Source: Pontederia crassipes (taxonomy: Eukaryota > Streptophyta > Magnoliopsida > Commelinales > Pontederiaceae). From it: a stretch of DNA of 64,000 nucleotides. The position numbers and the translations under genes are program-made. Location: contig CM060188.1 of the NCBI GenBank assembly GCA_030549335.1, forward strand, positions 12,444,501 through 12,508,500, in the 5' to 3' direction. This document shows positions 13,243-26,320 of this stretch, one piece after another (positions within the stretch are counted from its first letter, which is position 1; each line of letters opens with the position of its first letter). The notes below the pieces were generated by a model. That model searched no databases and was not told the origin of the DNA. It was given only the letters and a program-made list of their open reading frames with translations.

Positions 13243-16200
13243 TCACGGTGGACACAACGGAACAACGGAATCAGGAAAATCTGTTCTCTTTCCAGCGAGG
13301 GAGTAGTATGCCAGTATCTGAGCCTGGCTCTCTATGCCACCATGATTACCGCAACCTTGTCTTGGAGGTAGAAATTCTATGTTCCAGAACGGTCGCGCCA
13401 TAGTCAAGAGGTCACCCCCAGTTGAAGATGCCTTATAACCTTGCACCCATAAGTATCTCAAGACAGGCAGCTGCATCATTGCCGTTGCCAATGCACGCTC
13501 ACTGAAACAACAGCTCCGTAGTTCAAGTTTTTGTAATTTTCGGCAACCTCTAGCAAAGCGGAGTATTCCATCATCAGATTCTCCAACATTGCCCAGAAGC
13601 ATGTATTTTATATCACCACTGTATTCCCCGATATAACCAAGACCAACATCTGAAAGGCCTCCAGGTCTGAGATATAAAGCAAATCTCCGAAGTTTTGTAC
13701 ACCCTGTCAACAAAGCACGAACTCCATGGTCGAGGGGCAGGTCTGTGATCCTTTCTTCTTTGTCCAGCAAAACAAGCCGGAAATCACATAGGTTTTTGCC
13801 AAAAGTGCCAACTGCTTCAAAAGCTCCATTTGTGATATCAGAAACATATATTGCAATATATTCCAGTTCAGAGCATCCCTGTACAAGATTTGACAATCCA
13901 ACTTGTGTAACTCGACCATGTTCATCCTCCATCTCATCATCCCCTCGTTCTATTCTAAGCCTTCGAAGTTTTTTGCATGTCTGAGCGACAACTTCCAATC
14001 CTCTATCGCCAATCACATTTCTCACCTAGTAAAGATGGGGAACAAGAGTTATAGATATATTGATTTTATGCAATGACATAAAATAGAATTTCTTGTTGAG
14101 TTACCTCTAGGATTTCCAAATTGGGACACCGTTGAATTAGTTGACAGTGATCTTCAGTACTGAGTAAAGTATATTGCAAATCCAACTTCTTGAGTGAAGC
14201 AGCAAATGGAAATATTATTTGCATTTCATTTGTCCCCATATAAATGAGGCCCAAACAGGATGTCCTTGGAGGAAACTTCACCTTTGAGTACTTGTTGATC
14301 TCTCCTACTTGATCGTTAAATGTGCCCCCTCCAAACTCTTCCAATGATGATGCTGTGCGGAAAAATCCTAGCAGATCAGTGACATCACACTCACTGATCT
14401 TCAAAGAAACCAAAGATCGACAGTTCCTAGCAAGTAGCTCAAGATCCTGAGGGGAGACCCTAAGATCAGTCATATAGAAGTTCAATGTTTCCAACACAGA
14501 GTCGTTAGCAGCGAGCTCTCGGACCCATTCAACATCTTTCTCGGTAATAGAACATTCTTCCAAGTACAATGTTCTAAGGCATCTACAGAAATGGTTTTAG
14601 TTAGATCAAAATAGTTAAGAAACAGAAAAAGCAGAATAAGAAACATAAAGTGAGTTCTCATAGAAAGAAATCTAGTCGCAGGGCCATGGTCTACGATCAG
14701 ATATTTTTGCAAGTTATGAAAGTTATGTGCCACTGCAAATATAACCACAAGAATGGTCAAAGTGTCAGAACAGTGGTCAACGCTAGAGGATAAAGACTTT
14801 TTTTATTGTGAAAAATCAAACGCATCAGATAAAGGTATAGCTTACACTTCATGATCCACATTATCACTTTCACCACCATGTTTGACATTCTACCTTTCTT
14901 TCTTGGGTATTCTGTACTGAGAATTGGTTTACCATGTTTCCTCATATAGTCCTTCCATATGCAGATATTGATGAAAATTTATGGTATCTGTAGCAAACAA
15001 ACTTGCCGAAGCTGAAGGCAATGACCCTCCTAACAAAAGGTAAAATCAAGTACCTAAAGCCTAATTTGATACTTTTTATAAGGTAATTTACACAGCCCAA
15101 AATATTTATTTAACATATTCAAACATATAAAAGGGTAATGATCTCATTTTATATGAGACCAGAACAATAGTCGATGAAGAAAAAAAACATAAGCACATTG
15201 AGCAAGAGAGAAGCTTTGTGGTAAAGTAAAGATGTATGAAAAAGACATGTACACTAGATAAGGAAAATAATATCAGAGTACATTTATAGAATAAGTGGAA
15301 TTCGATCAAAGAGAACACATGTATGCCACTTGAGTACAACTTTGCAGTGTAAGAACTAAAAAGTATCAAGTAAGTTAAAAATGTGATTAGGAACAGCAAG
15401 GATTAATTACAAATATCAAGCACACTAAGAGAAGAATTTGAATTACATCTTCTTCTTGTTTGACTCGGTTGCAAGATTAAGGTCGAGAGGAATACAACTA
15501 ATGGGATTATGCATTTTCCCAGAATAAGGAAAGCAGAATGCATATCCAGCAGGAAGGATTAACATATTAGTGAGCCAATTGAGTGGCCATAAATCTCATG
15601 ACACATTTTACATGTAAAAATCCTGGTCAGACATCTTCACTAATTTGGCAACTATTAAGCTAGAAATTTTGGCCTAATCATTCTGACGTGCTAAATCTGG
15701 TAAAACTATCAGGTACAACATAATTGTTAGTAGCATACTGAAACAAGTTGATAATAAGTTTAGAACCAGACAACAAATGAGCAAAGTATGCTCGCACCAG
15801 ATACATACCGAAACATCAACATAGAAGAAAAAATTCATAATCTTAGGCAAGCAGCTACAAAACAAACAACCGTGCAGCAAAGTCATAATAGTCCTACTTG
15901 CAAGAGCTGGCGATGAGGAGGAGGCCATCGGTGGAGAATCCGGAGCATTTGTCGAGCTTGAGGGAGAGCAGCATGTGGCCTCTGGCCTTCACCAACACTC
16001 GGATGTCCTCGTCCTTCACTATCATGCGGCGGAGGTGTATGTGCTTGAGGCACTGAAGCCCATCGGCCACGGTCTTCATCCAGGGGCCGGCATACCCACC
16101 CCAGTCCTCGGGGATGAGGTTGAACATGGCGGCGCGGGGTTTGCCTTTGAGCTTCAGAAACTCCAGGGCGGGGAATCGCTGGCGGAGGCGGGCGGGGGTG

Positions 16201-16394
16201 GTGGAGTAGCAGAAGGCGATGGTGACGTACTTGCGGGAGATGGCGTCGATGTGGTGCCACTTCTTAGAGACCAGGGAGACGGCGTCGCGGTCCCGGGGAT
16301 CTTCGAGGTAGCCGAAGACGAACTCCAGGACCAAGTCCGGCACGCCGCAGGAGCTCGTCGTCGTCTCCGCCCGCTGCCGCTTCTCCTGCTCCAT
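13243..16394 (-). CDS. COI1: COI1-like F-box/LRR jasmonate co-receptor
   Basis: Three exons are read on the minus strand: 16,394-15,898, 14,582-14,105 and 14,025-13,243, all with GT-AG junctions, giving 585 aa (Arabidopsis COI1 has 592). COI1 is the F-box subunit of SCF(COI1), which binds jasmonoyl-isoleucine and JAZ repressors in the nucleus and marks JAZ for degradation. The F-box lies at about residues 15-55, followed by leucine-rich repeats. GKPRAAMFNLIPEDWGGY is conserved, so R87, M90, F91 and L93 match Arabidopsis ligand-pocket residues R85, M88, F89 and L91. DFRLVLLD holds the equivalent of R348. The C-terminus ends AHILAYYSLAG-like, as in the family. Intron 1 is 1,315 bp and intron 2 is 79 bp. 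The start is the first in-frame ATG, although the frame stays open about 99 codons upstream. A TIR1/AFB receptor is excluded by the COI1-specific pocket. Confidence 0.95.
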
Positions 16395-16730
16395 GGGTCG
16401 ACGGATCGAAGGAAAATTCGGATGATCTACGGACGGATCTACTTCGCAGGAGCCATTGACGCGATGGATCTCCAGTTGTTCGACAAAAAATCCCAAAGAC
16501 GAGAGCACCCGAAGGGCGGAGGCGAAGAGAGACGAATCTGCGACCAACTTATAACGCCCCGCGGCAGGAACGGAGGGCTTCGACGGCCGGCGGTGGCGGA
16601 GGCGGCGAAGTTGGAGATCGGAAGGAGGAAACGGAGCCGTCCATGGAGCGGGACAATTGGTGGTGGTGGTGAAGCAGAGCGTGGACAACAACAGCAGCAG
16701 CAGCAGCAGCAGTATATATGATTAGAGCTC
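16395..16730 (-). promoter_or_regulatory. COI1 leader and core promoter
   Basis: The region is GC-rich, unlike the DNA beyond it. On the minus strand a CATATATACTG TATA-like box (about 16,712-16,722) lies next to a CAG/CTG trinucleotide run (about 16,690-16,713). Transcription would start near 16,685, giving a leader of about 290 nt. The reading frame of COI1 is open throughout this leader but has no ATG. Confidence 0.4.
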
Positions 16731-17254
16731 CTAAATTCGCGTTTCTTTTTTATTCCCCTGTATTTTTTTCCTTTGGTTTAATAATAAAAAGTGAGAATAC
16801 TGTCACATTAAATTTCAATGGTCAAAATTTAAGCGATAAATATTAATTTTATAAAAAAAAGCCAATGCATAAATAAATAAAAATATATTATAAAGTTTTT
16901 TTTGTTAGATGATAAATCCATTTAATATTTGATCACAAGAAATTAATTGGTTACTAATACACGATTCGTTTGAACTTTTCCGTATAGGTCACTACTCTGA
17001 TACAACAAATAAAATAATGGAATTGACAAATTCCAAAATATGGAAGCGGACGTCAGCTGAAATCACATCGGTTGGTATATTATTTTCCTTTTCGGTTGAG
17101 TTAATTAATAGTAAGTTCTATGGGCGACATCTCAAGATATGGACAAAAAATCGCTCCTTACATGTTTGTTGTTAGTTGATATTTAATTATATCCGACCTT
17201 TCTCTCGAACGTTAATACGGATCGTTAGATTGGCTTCCTATGGCGTCCGATCAA

Positions 17255-17256
<2 letters not shown>

Positions 17257-17288
<32 letters not shown>
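17257..17288. repeat. (TA)16 microsatellite
   Basis: Uninterrupted TA dinucleotide run of about 32 bp. Confidence 0.9.
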
Positions 17289-17295
<7 letters not shown>

Positions 17296-20163
17296 TAAGA
17301 GGGTTGATGGAAACTAAAACGGAGGGGCAAGAGAACTAACGGTGGGGGCATAATAAAAATTTATTATTCCAAACCGTCCGAATAGAAAAACCGAACATGA
17401 TTGGTTCGGATTCGAGATCAATTTGATGTCCAAATGATTAAGTGAAAAAAATATTGGAAGAATATTTTTTTAATGTTGCGGTGCAGACGATGAGTTAATG
17501 ATCATTTGTATTATTCACAAATTAAAAATTAAGATCTTAATTAATTTGATAAAATTATTTAAAAATTATTTCACATTAGGCATTATTACGTATTTGACAC
17601 AAATAAGATTTCTCTGCATAAATCTTGATTGTGACGAGAAGTAGAAGCTTTATTTATATACTGCGGTTGACGTTTACCGCCACCAATCGATCTAACCGTT
17701 AATTATTCGTAACGCCAAGTGTGAGCTGTATCGGACTGTACAATTAAGACTTTGATGTTTATGCAAGTTGCCTCATTTCTACCCACGTCTGCCATGACGT
17801 GAACGGTTTTGGTAGAGAAAATAATATATATGCCAAGGTACTATATTTAATAATTTTTTAAAAAGTATCGGGTAGATAATTAATTTATTTGACTTAATAT
17901 AGTAAGTAACATTTAGTCGTCATTTTATGAAAAATCATTAAGTATAAATATGTTAAATATGGACGGCTCGATTGATGGAATAATCTTTCTCCAAAAGAAT
18001 TTTTTTTCAGACGGACATTTTTTTTTATGAACGAGCGAGATAAAAAAAAGTTTCATACATATAAGATCAACGAGTTCATTGTATCTAAAATGGAAAATTT
18101 TCGTTGCAATAGAATAAGATATGTGACTATGCGAGCATATTTACCGATAGAGGATTAACTTATTTGGTTAATATCAAACTAATTTGTTTTAACTTCGACG
18201 AATGAAACTTCTATAAATATATTATGCAGACACAAAAATTTTGAATTTTCAAATATATATTATTCGGAAACGCATACAAGATTACATTATGAATGAAATA
18301 AACCATCACACTCAAGATTACATGTTTAGCTTAATAAAAAAATATTTCTCGCATGGCATCATTTCGTTCTTGATTCTGTGTAGCTATAGTGAACATTAAT
18401 TATGGTCTAGACTACAAAAGTCTAATGACATCTGAAAAAAATTAAAAATAATAATCACATCTGAATAGAAAAAAAACAAGATTACTTTCTTTTACCGTTC
18501 ATACCTTAATTGTAATATCATGGAAATTTTCATCATAAAATTTCTGAACGTGTCACGTCGTCTTACACTGATAAGAATAATATGACAAAAAATTCAATTA
18601 AGAGTCGAGCAATTGGTTAAGAATAATAGGTCCTGAAATTCAATTAAAAGTCAACCAATCTAGGAACTAAAGCAATTGATTGAGTTTTCTACTACAACTA
18701 TTGAATCTTAGTCATGTGCAACCATCCATCACCGATCTTCAACTATCACTTGATTATATTCTCCATTACTTTTATAAATCTAGAATGCAAAGTTTTTCAT
18801 TTAAAGTGACATAACCTAGAAAAACCGATCTATATAATACTAATTATGAAATTGTCATATGGCATGAGCTAAACATGTCTTTACAATATTCAGCATATAA
18901 CTATGGAATTGTGTAGATATATTGTCATTCATTACTTACTTTCTTCATTTGTTATATATGTGCAATATAAAACATTTAAACAATATAATTTGTTTCATAA
19001 GTTTTAAAATATTCACAATTATATGACATATTTTTTTTATTAGTCATATAGATACAAATAGAAGTTCTTTTACAATTTTTGAAACATAAAGAAGGGTGTG
19101 ATACTTTCAGTATCATGTGATCAATTGAAGTACAATTCAGCCTTTGTGTTTTTTACATTATCATATGATATCTTATATCTTACAATAGTTAAATAATCAT
19201 GTCCATATCATCACAATATGTTAGTTAAATCATGTGTATATTTTGCATCTCAATTGTTTCGCCAATGAGCATTCTTAGAAAGTACACATATTTGTTATGA
19301 ATCTAAGAATAATTACTTCAATATAAGCATACACATCGTTATGTGCATGATGATAATTACTTTATACCATTGACAATGTGTGTCAAGACAGTCTTCAATT
19401 GTTATTGCTTTTCATTTCAACACAATAATCATTGCGTCCGAATTTTATACTTTTATACTTTTCTATGCCTTAATATATCATTATGATGTCTAGGTGTATG
19501 TCAATAATTTATCACAACGTTACTCATTTGATACTAGTAAAAGAACTTTACAAGTAATCAATAAATGATTTAAACTTCATACAATTGAATAATGGGTGGA
19601 CACGACTATGAACCAACATTTATGTTCGTGACTATGCTTAATTCAAGATTGTGAAGGTGTCCTTGACGATGAAGAGTGAGACGTCAACATCTACCGTCAT
19701 CAAGTCCACTTGCCCACAATCCTGATATGGAGGTTAGACCATGACTTCTAGTTATCACTACCATGAAAGGTTACTTCATGTCATGATCAAGGTTTGTCAT
19801 TCTCTTCTCGCTCATTTACTCGTGGTTGTGATAGTCATGCCCTTGAATGGCAAACCTTGCTCATTTGCTCATTCAAGGGTTGCTCATCAAGTTCAGAATA
19901 AAATAGGACGACATCGATTGATGTATCACATGCGTTGTCTATTCATCCGAATATTTGGACTTATTCCGACTGCCCTATTTGCTCTAGCATGAGCAGCCAT
20001 TATCAAATTCCTGAACTTGATGTCTGCTCATCACAATGGTGATTCATTATTCACACTCATTATGCAAATCCAATTTTTTTAATGTTTTGAAATTATTTTG
20101 CAAAAAGTTCCAAAATAATTCATACATCATTAGACATATGGATTTAAAGGAACCTAAAGAATA

Positions 20164-20287
20164 ACATAACTTTTAGGAATGAAACCCTAAACATGATCAA
20201 ATTCAGTTGATTCTATAATATATATACATAACTTTTAGGAATGAAACCCTAAACATGATCAAATTCAGTTGATTCTATAATATATAT
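20164..20287 (+). repeat. 62-bp perfect tandem duplication
   Basis: A 62-bp unit beginning ACATAACTTTTAGGAATGAA and ending in ATATATAT occurs twice, head to tail (20,164-20,225 and 20,226-20,287). I see no differences between copies, so the duplication looks recent. The unit contains CCCTAAA, a single telomere-like word, which is probably chance. Confidence 0.9.
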
Positions 20288-20569
20288 AACTATATAATGC
20301 ACTCAAAATTTTTTTTTCTAATGAGCTTAATCCAATACAAGAATATATTGAGCGGGAAGAAATGCGTCTGAATCCTCTTAGCTTATATTTGAAACTATGG
20401 ATCTAATATCATTTTTTTTCATAATATCTTCTTGTTCTCCTTCTTCGCCTATGTATAAACTTCATCCCAAGATCTTCTATCCTAAGGAAAAAGGTCTGAC
20501 AATAGAGAGAGAGGGGATTGGCGACTTGTTTGAGAGAAAAAGTGGGGAAAAAATTAACAGGTATGTTAT

Positions 20570-20572
<3 letters not shown>

Positions 20573-20618
<46 letters not shown>
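20573..20618. repeat. (AT)23 microsatellite
   Basis: Uninterrupted AT run of about 46 bp. Confidence 0.9.
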
Positions 20619-20622
<4 letters not shown>

Positions 20623-22192
20623 AGGATGGATTTTGCATTAAGATCATGATACTCTTTTAAGAAAAAATGAGGGTTACTTTAATGCCTGGCCTTGGGTTAA
20701 GATTTTAATTCATCATAAAACTTGATTAATTTGGTATTTATCTTGAAACACATCTAATTATAGGACAAACGGAAAATAATTTAGTTGTCTTAATTAATTG
20801 AATGCTTGTATGACATAAAGGTAAAGAATAAAATCTTAAGTTATCATTGAACTCGATTAATTTGGTGTTCATAATAAAGCTCGCATCTAATAATAGGATA
20901 TGCAGAAACACACCTTTAATTCACGCGAAACTTTTTGAATTATATAACCGACTTTGTCGCCTCAACTATTTGAACATGGGACTCATATTACCGACAGAGG
21001 TTAGGGTGGAATACTAAGCGGCTTTTTCGCTCAAGTAAGATTTTAAGTTCGAGTTCGAGTTCTTGTAGATATAATTTTTTTTTTGTTAAGAGTCTCTTCT
21101 GTCATTGTCAAATATATGATTCGAATAGAGATTGAGGCATGATGAATTTCTATGGGGAACCAACATATAGTAGTAATATATATATTTTATAATAGTTTAT
21201 ATATATATTATATAGGGTAATTAATCCTGTCTCTAAATTTGTAACGATGTTATCGAATTGATTGAACTTGATAATAGATTCAAACTTGAACTTACAAATT
21301 GAACCATGGACGTGCTTCTTCTTAGAAGTACATTAAACGCATAGAAAGAAGCATGGTACAACCATGTTGTTGCAAATTCGAGACAATAAATGCCGACACG
21401 CGAATTGCACCATTATTTTGACCGCTGGTTAGATTTCACACTCCTGAAGCTGCAGTTGCAGTGCAATACATATTATATATCAAAAGCATTCCAAAGACAA
21501 AACCAAGGATTATTAGCATAATGAATTAACGAAATTATGTTTTGAGTTATTTGAAAAATATTAGTACTAATTGTTTGTGATGATCAAAAGAATATCATTT
21601 ATCATTTTTTTAACTCTAAATTAATTAAATGCTAATAATTCTAAATATCAAAATTAAAAAGAACCCAGCAGACAAAAGTCCCTCCCACATGTCCTCCTTC
21701 CTGCATGGTCAGAGTGAGATTTGTCCCCTTCTCAGGTCTCTCTCATCACCTCCTCGTCCTCCTCATATGCTGTAGACGATGAGGAGTACATGGATTAGGA
21801 TCTATGATTACTATTATTTACATTATAATAATAATAACAACAATAACATGATCATGAAGAACAAAAAAGAAAATATTTAAATGTGGATGGTGGATCAGGA
21901 TGTGTAGTTAGTGGATGAGTGCAAAGCCGTGCAATTTGAAAGGTGGTCTATCTATCAACATGGAACCAGGAATTTAATTAATCTAATTAAACTAAATTAA
22001 ATTAATGGAGATTGGATGGGGGCATGACGTCGTCCATGGCAGGAGTTAGATTAGTGCAGTACAAATCAAAGTATACGACAAAAACCCTAAAAAGAAGACT
22101 ACCAAATCCGAGAGGTAAATCTAACGGCCTTTCCTTTCTTCACATAACAATCTAATATTATTATATTAAAATATTAGGCCTCTAGGCACATG

Positions 22193-22195
<3 letters not shown>

Positions 22196-22282
<87 letters not shown>
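22196..22282. repeat. Compound (TC)23(TA)20 microsatellite
   Basis: A TC dinucleotide run (22,196-22,242) passes directly into a TA run (22,242-22,282). A further (GA)n run follows at 22,481-22,503. Confidence 0.9.
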
Positions 22283-22284
<2 letters not shown>

Positions 22285-23687
22285 AGGAAGAGGAATTTAT
22301 ATATGTAAAAAAAAGAAGAAATTTGATATCTAAATTTAGTGATTGATCCCCTTTACCAGAAAAAAAAAGGATGATTGATTACGTAATTTATTTGGAGAAA
22401 TTTGAACTTCGAGATAAATTTCGAATTGTAATCTCTTAATTCGAACTGTGAAATATGCTGACAGACTGAGGGAGGGAGGGGGAGAGAGAGAGAGAGAGAG
22501 AGAGGGACGAAGGGTTGTTTTCATCTAAGAAAAAACAATGTAACGTCTTTATCTGAAAATGAAATGTGATAAATGCCATCCGTCAAAATAAACAAAAGTA
22601 ATTAATATTATCCACATGTACGGTACGGCTGGGAATGAAAGATAGGCATGTAAAGTTATTGTTTCCATGACTAATTTGGTTCGTCGATGGAAAGAAAACA
22701 AGAATAATGAGACGATGGGCAGAGTTGATGTTGGTGTGTATATATATATCTTTGATCTTGAGGAGCCGAGAGAGAGAGAGAGTGCAAAGAGGATGTAGAC
22801 ATGGAACACATTACCTTATTATTTTCGGATATTTTTTCCACTTAAAAACACGAATAACAATTAACTGATAATTGTTAAATTTTAGCGATTCGATGAATAT
22901 GATGGTTATAAATAGAAGTGTTAAATACATATAACATTTGGATTAGTTAATAAATATACAAATTAAGAAGATATGAACAATAATTTAATATTATTTATAT
23001 ATTCTAAATATGAAGTAATTCATTCTTATATATTTAATTTTTTTGCAAAAAATGACTATTATAATAAAGTCATGAAGTCCAAAGTTAACTTATTTTATTA
23101 ACAGTCATTACAAAAAATATGTATATTAAAATAAAAAAATCTAAATAATAAAGTGTCGGACATAAAAAACTATAATAAATAATAAAAGTCTGTTAGTTAT
23201 ATTTTTTATTTTTTTAGAAACTAATTGCTACCTCAAGATAAAAAATTTTCAAGCATTTCCAAACTCAACAATTTATTTGTCTGTATTAAATAAATAACAT
23301 GGCTCGAAAAAACCTAGTTAAAATGTTATATGTTATCTCAAATGTCATTTAAAAGGCAAACTAAATAGTGACTAAGCAAATCCAATAAAAGCATATCCAG
23401 TCTTCGAGTAACTAGTAACCAAAGTGAATGTTCTAATGGAATAGACAATTCTGGATTATTAAATTAATGGTAATCACAGGATAATCAACCCAAAAAATAT
23501 ATTCTAACAGAATAAACGAATTACCGAGAAAAAAAATACATAACTAAACTATCGAGAAAAAATATTACAAAAAACAATAATTGACTCAAAAAATTGAGCT
23601 TTGTAAAAGAGTTATCAGGCCCAACACCAAATGTTAATCGACCCTTAGAGTTTAGATTTCCAATAAAAGGATGGTCCAATTATAACC

Positions 23688-24713
23688 AATATTGTCTAGA
23701 TTGGACCGGATAACGATGTGAACAAATTCGTTTTAAGTCTAACCGATCAAACTAGTCGGACCATTTGGTAGGATAGAATAATAATAAAATATTATATTTA
23801 ATATGATATATTAATTAATATTAAGCTATCATATCTTAACTAGATACCTATATGAATGATGCTAAAAATTATTATATAAAAGGAAATTTTAAATTTAATG
23901 TTAAAATCATTACATATTTGATAAATTATAATCTTATTAAATTTATTTTTTTATATAAAGTTTCTTCTCGATAATTTTTTTGTATTTCATATCTTTATTT
24001 TTTATGTTAGAAGTAACATTATGATTATATATTTTATAAATAGACATGTAATATGATTAATGTTTGACTATCTAATTTGAATTTATTACGTACTAAAAGA
24101 AAATTAAAATTTGTATATTTATAATATTATATACATAACTATACTATACTAACTATTATAATATTATTGTATGTTATGCATATATATATGACAAAGAAGT
24201 TTGCACTCTCCATTCATAACAAATTGACTTAATATGATAAATATTATATATAATATAGTAAATATAAAATTAATGAATACTGTAATATGCATATATGATA
24301 TCAAAATTTTTAAATAAGATCATAATATATAAGATAAAAACTTAAAGTTTAACAAAACAAAACTAAATGAAAGAAAAAAGAACAAATAAGGGTGAAAATA
24401 TAGTCACATGTTGATAATAGTATAAAGATGAGAGTAAAGAGATAAGTATTAATAGAAGAGAATACTAATGGACCAATATAGGTTTTCATGAAGAAACTCA
24501 TCTTTAAATTTTTTTCAAATTTAAAATAATAATTTTATCAGATTATTATTTAACAAAAAAATTGGTTGATTCATAAAAAATGTGATTCAACTCGATTTGT
24601 TACTAATCTTGATCGGTTCAATCCGATTTAGACTGGTGATGGACACTCTTGGCAGTCAAGTCGATGATTGGACCCATCGACCTGACCGGTCCGATGAAGC
24701 CTTAATAACATTG
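23688..24713 (-). mobile_element. Non-autonomous Mutator-like element, copy A
   Basis: About 1,026 bp with GC-richer ends and an AT-rich core, and no coding capacity. The left end AATATTGTCTAGATTGGACC and the right end (reverse AATGTTATTAAGGCTTCATC) are imperfect inverted repeats. Flanking 9-mers ATTATAACC (23,679-23,687) and ATTATAATA (24,714-24,722) agree at 7 of 9 positions, as expected for an old Mutator-type 9-bp duplication. It is the inverted relative of the element at 45,643-46,629. The shared block near 23,970-24,030 (TTTTTTATGTTAGAAGTAAC) reappears there in reverse. Confidence 0.65.
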
Positions 24714-24801
24714 ATTATAATAAATATTCAATTAATGAGAACATGGTCCGATCAAGCTTTAATAACATTGATTATAATAAATAATCAATTAATGAGAACA
24801 C
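24688..24801 (+). repeat. 57-bp tandem duplication at a transposon end
   Basis: Two 57-bp units starting GGTCCGAT (24,688-24,744 and 24,745-24,801) differ at only a few positions. Each unit contains the right terminus of the Mutator-like element plus its flank (AATAACATTGATTATAATAA). The duplication therefore copied an end together with target DNA after insertion. Confidence 0.85.
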
Positions 24802-25115
24802 TTATTAACGAAAATTCCAAGTCAAGAACAGTAATTACACAGTGATATTTAACTAAGATTAAAAAATAATTGAACAATAACAACAAGGGAACTAGTAAGA
24901 TAAAATGGAGTAACAATAATATATTTTGAAACGACAATAGTGATACTCTAACAACAATAGTTAACATCTAGAATGAAATGAAATGTAAGAGTTGATGACA
25001 TTACTATTTCAAAGAGATAAAAAAAATAATTAAATAAGAAAACAATCAATATTCAAGAAAAAAATAAGCATTCAACATATAGAAGATTATTTATAATATG
25101 ATGGCAACATATTAA

Positions 25116-26110
25116 AGCTCCATTTGATATTATTAGCGGTTTGACGAGTGGATAGTAGTTTAAATAGCGGATAGTGACAAATGATTAGCAGTTAACGGTT
25201 CATTTAAGATATTAATAAATAAGCGTTTGATAAATTTAACAGTGAAATTAACGGATGAATATAAAATGACATAATTAAACATACAATAAATTATTCAATT
25301 CAATCGCTATACAATGTTTATTAAAATTTAATAAATAAATAATATATCAATGAAATAAAATAAAATTACACAAGTAAATTTGTTATTAAAATATATTATA
25401 ATACATTTTATATAGTTCGTACATGATCTAAAAATATTAATTATTAAATTAAATTTTACATCCATTGTTAATAAATAAATATTTTGTAATTAATTAAATA
25501 TGAATATAAAAGGACTATAGTTGAATTGTGATAAAATAAAAAAATGATAAACTAATAAGATAAATAGAAAAAAGAAATAATACATTTGAATAAGGAAAAA
25601 TTTGAAAAGAAAATATAAACCTCTAAATGCTAAAAGCTAAACGTCGTAGAAGTAATTGTTAATAATGCCTTGAATCTGAACCCAGTTAGTCCCCCTACAT
25701 AGTCAGACGCTTCAGCAGGGGTATTCTGTATGTGATTCGGATTTAATTTATTTCCTTATTACGAGATAGGTGTCTTATTTTTAGGAAATTTATTTAGAGT
25801 CTCAGTCCGTATGTAATTCCTATCATCTGTCAAAGAAAGTGCCTATATAAACTCCCTAGGGGTTTAGACAGAAACTTATTCTTGTAATTATCGTTATTCC
25901 ATAACAAAGAGCCGACGCCATTTTTTTCTTTTCGTGTTCTTCTGTGTTTCGTGCGATCCCTCTCTCTCTTTTCGTAATAGTAACTTTTTAATATTTTTAT
26001 TCAAAACACTAAACTCTACTTGATTATGTCTGCTACCAAATAGATAAAATAATGTTTCAACCGTTAAACGCTACTCCAAATGCCATTTTTTTACTTTGCC
26101 AAAGAGAGCC
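25116..26110 (+). mobile_element. Tourist/PIF-like MITE, copy 2, carrying a nested solo LTR
   Basis: The left end is AGCTCCATTTGATATTATTA. The right end, read in reverse, is GGCTCTCTTTGGCAAAG. The element is flanked by perfect TAA triplets (25,113-25,115 and 26,111-26,113), the usual Tourist target duplication. Without the 323-bp LTR inserted at 25,657 it is about 670 bp, matching copy 1 at 8,623. Confidence 0.65.
25657..25979 (+). mobile_element. Solo LTR, Ty1/copia-like family (copy 1)
   Basis: A 323-bp LTR fossil starting TGTTAATAATGCCTTGAATC and ending TTTTCGTAATA. Flanking pentamers GTAAT/GTAAC agree at 4 of 5 positions. Inside lies GCCTATATAAACTC, a promoter-like TATA region. There is no internal retroelement DNA beside it, so it is a solo LTR left by recombination. 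It has a reverse-oriented relative at 52,583-52,971. Copia is inferred from LTR size and U5 style, not from coding sequence. Confidence 0.7.
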
Positions 26111-26320
26111 TAAATCGAATGGATTAAACAATGAATTAATATGAAAATGATAAATGAAAGAACTAGTTAATTTTACTAATCCATACTTGTAAACGTGTAA
26201 TGGAGAAGATACAATTATAAGGTTATATAGTGAGGATAATGGTGAGCCCAAAAATAATTCACTGAAAAATGTGAAGGAACCGTTGGGATAACCAAGCCTT
26301 TTCACCAATTTGTGAAAAAT

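Larger units (their letters stand above)
16740..23687. other. AT-rich gene-free region
   Basis: About 7 kb without a gene I can support. It holds microsatellites and a 62-bp tandem duplication, listed separately. The less AT-rich stretch at about 19,600-20,050 has several short reading frames, none with recognisable motifs. It could be an old retroelement remnant, but I see no diagnostic domain. Confidence 0.5.

Noticed and set aside
14066-14760. Apparent separate minus-strand genes at 14,066-14,569 and 14,482-14,760
   Set aside because: They are exon 2 of COI1 read into introns; their starts are TTG codons and splice sites join them to the neighbouring exons.
15975-16721. 248-codon plus-strand frame opposite COI1 exon 1
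   Set aside because: Antisense shadow of a GC-rich exon; low-complexity translation and no family resemblance.
20226-20287. CCCTAAA word in the 62-bp duplication as interstitial telomeric DNA
   Set aside because: Only one telomere-like word per unit and no tandem TTTAGGG run.
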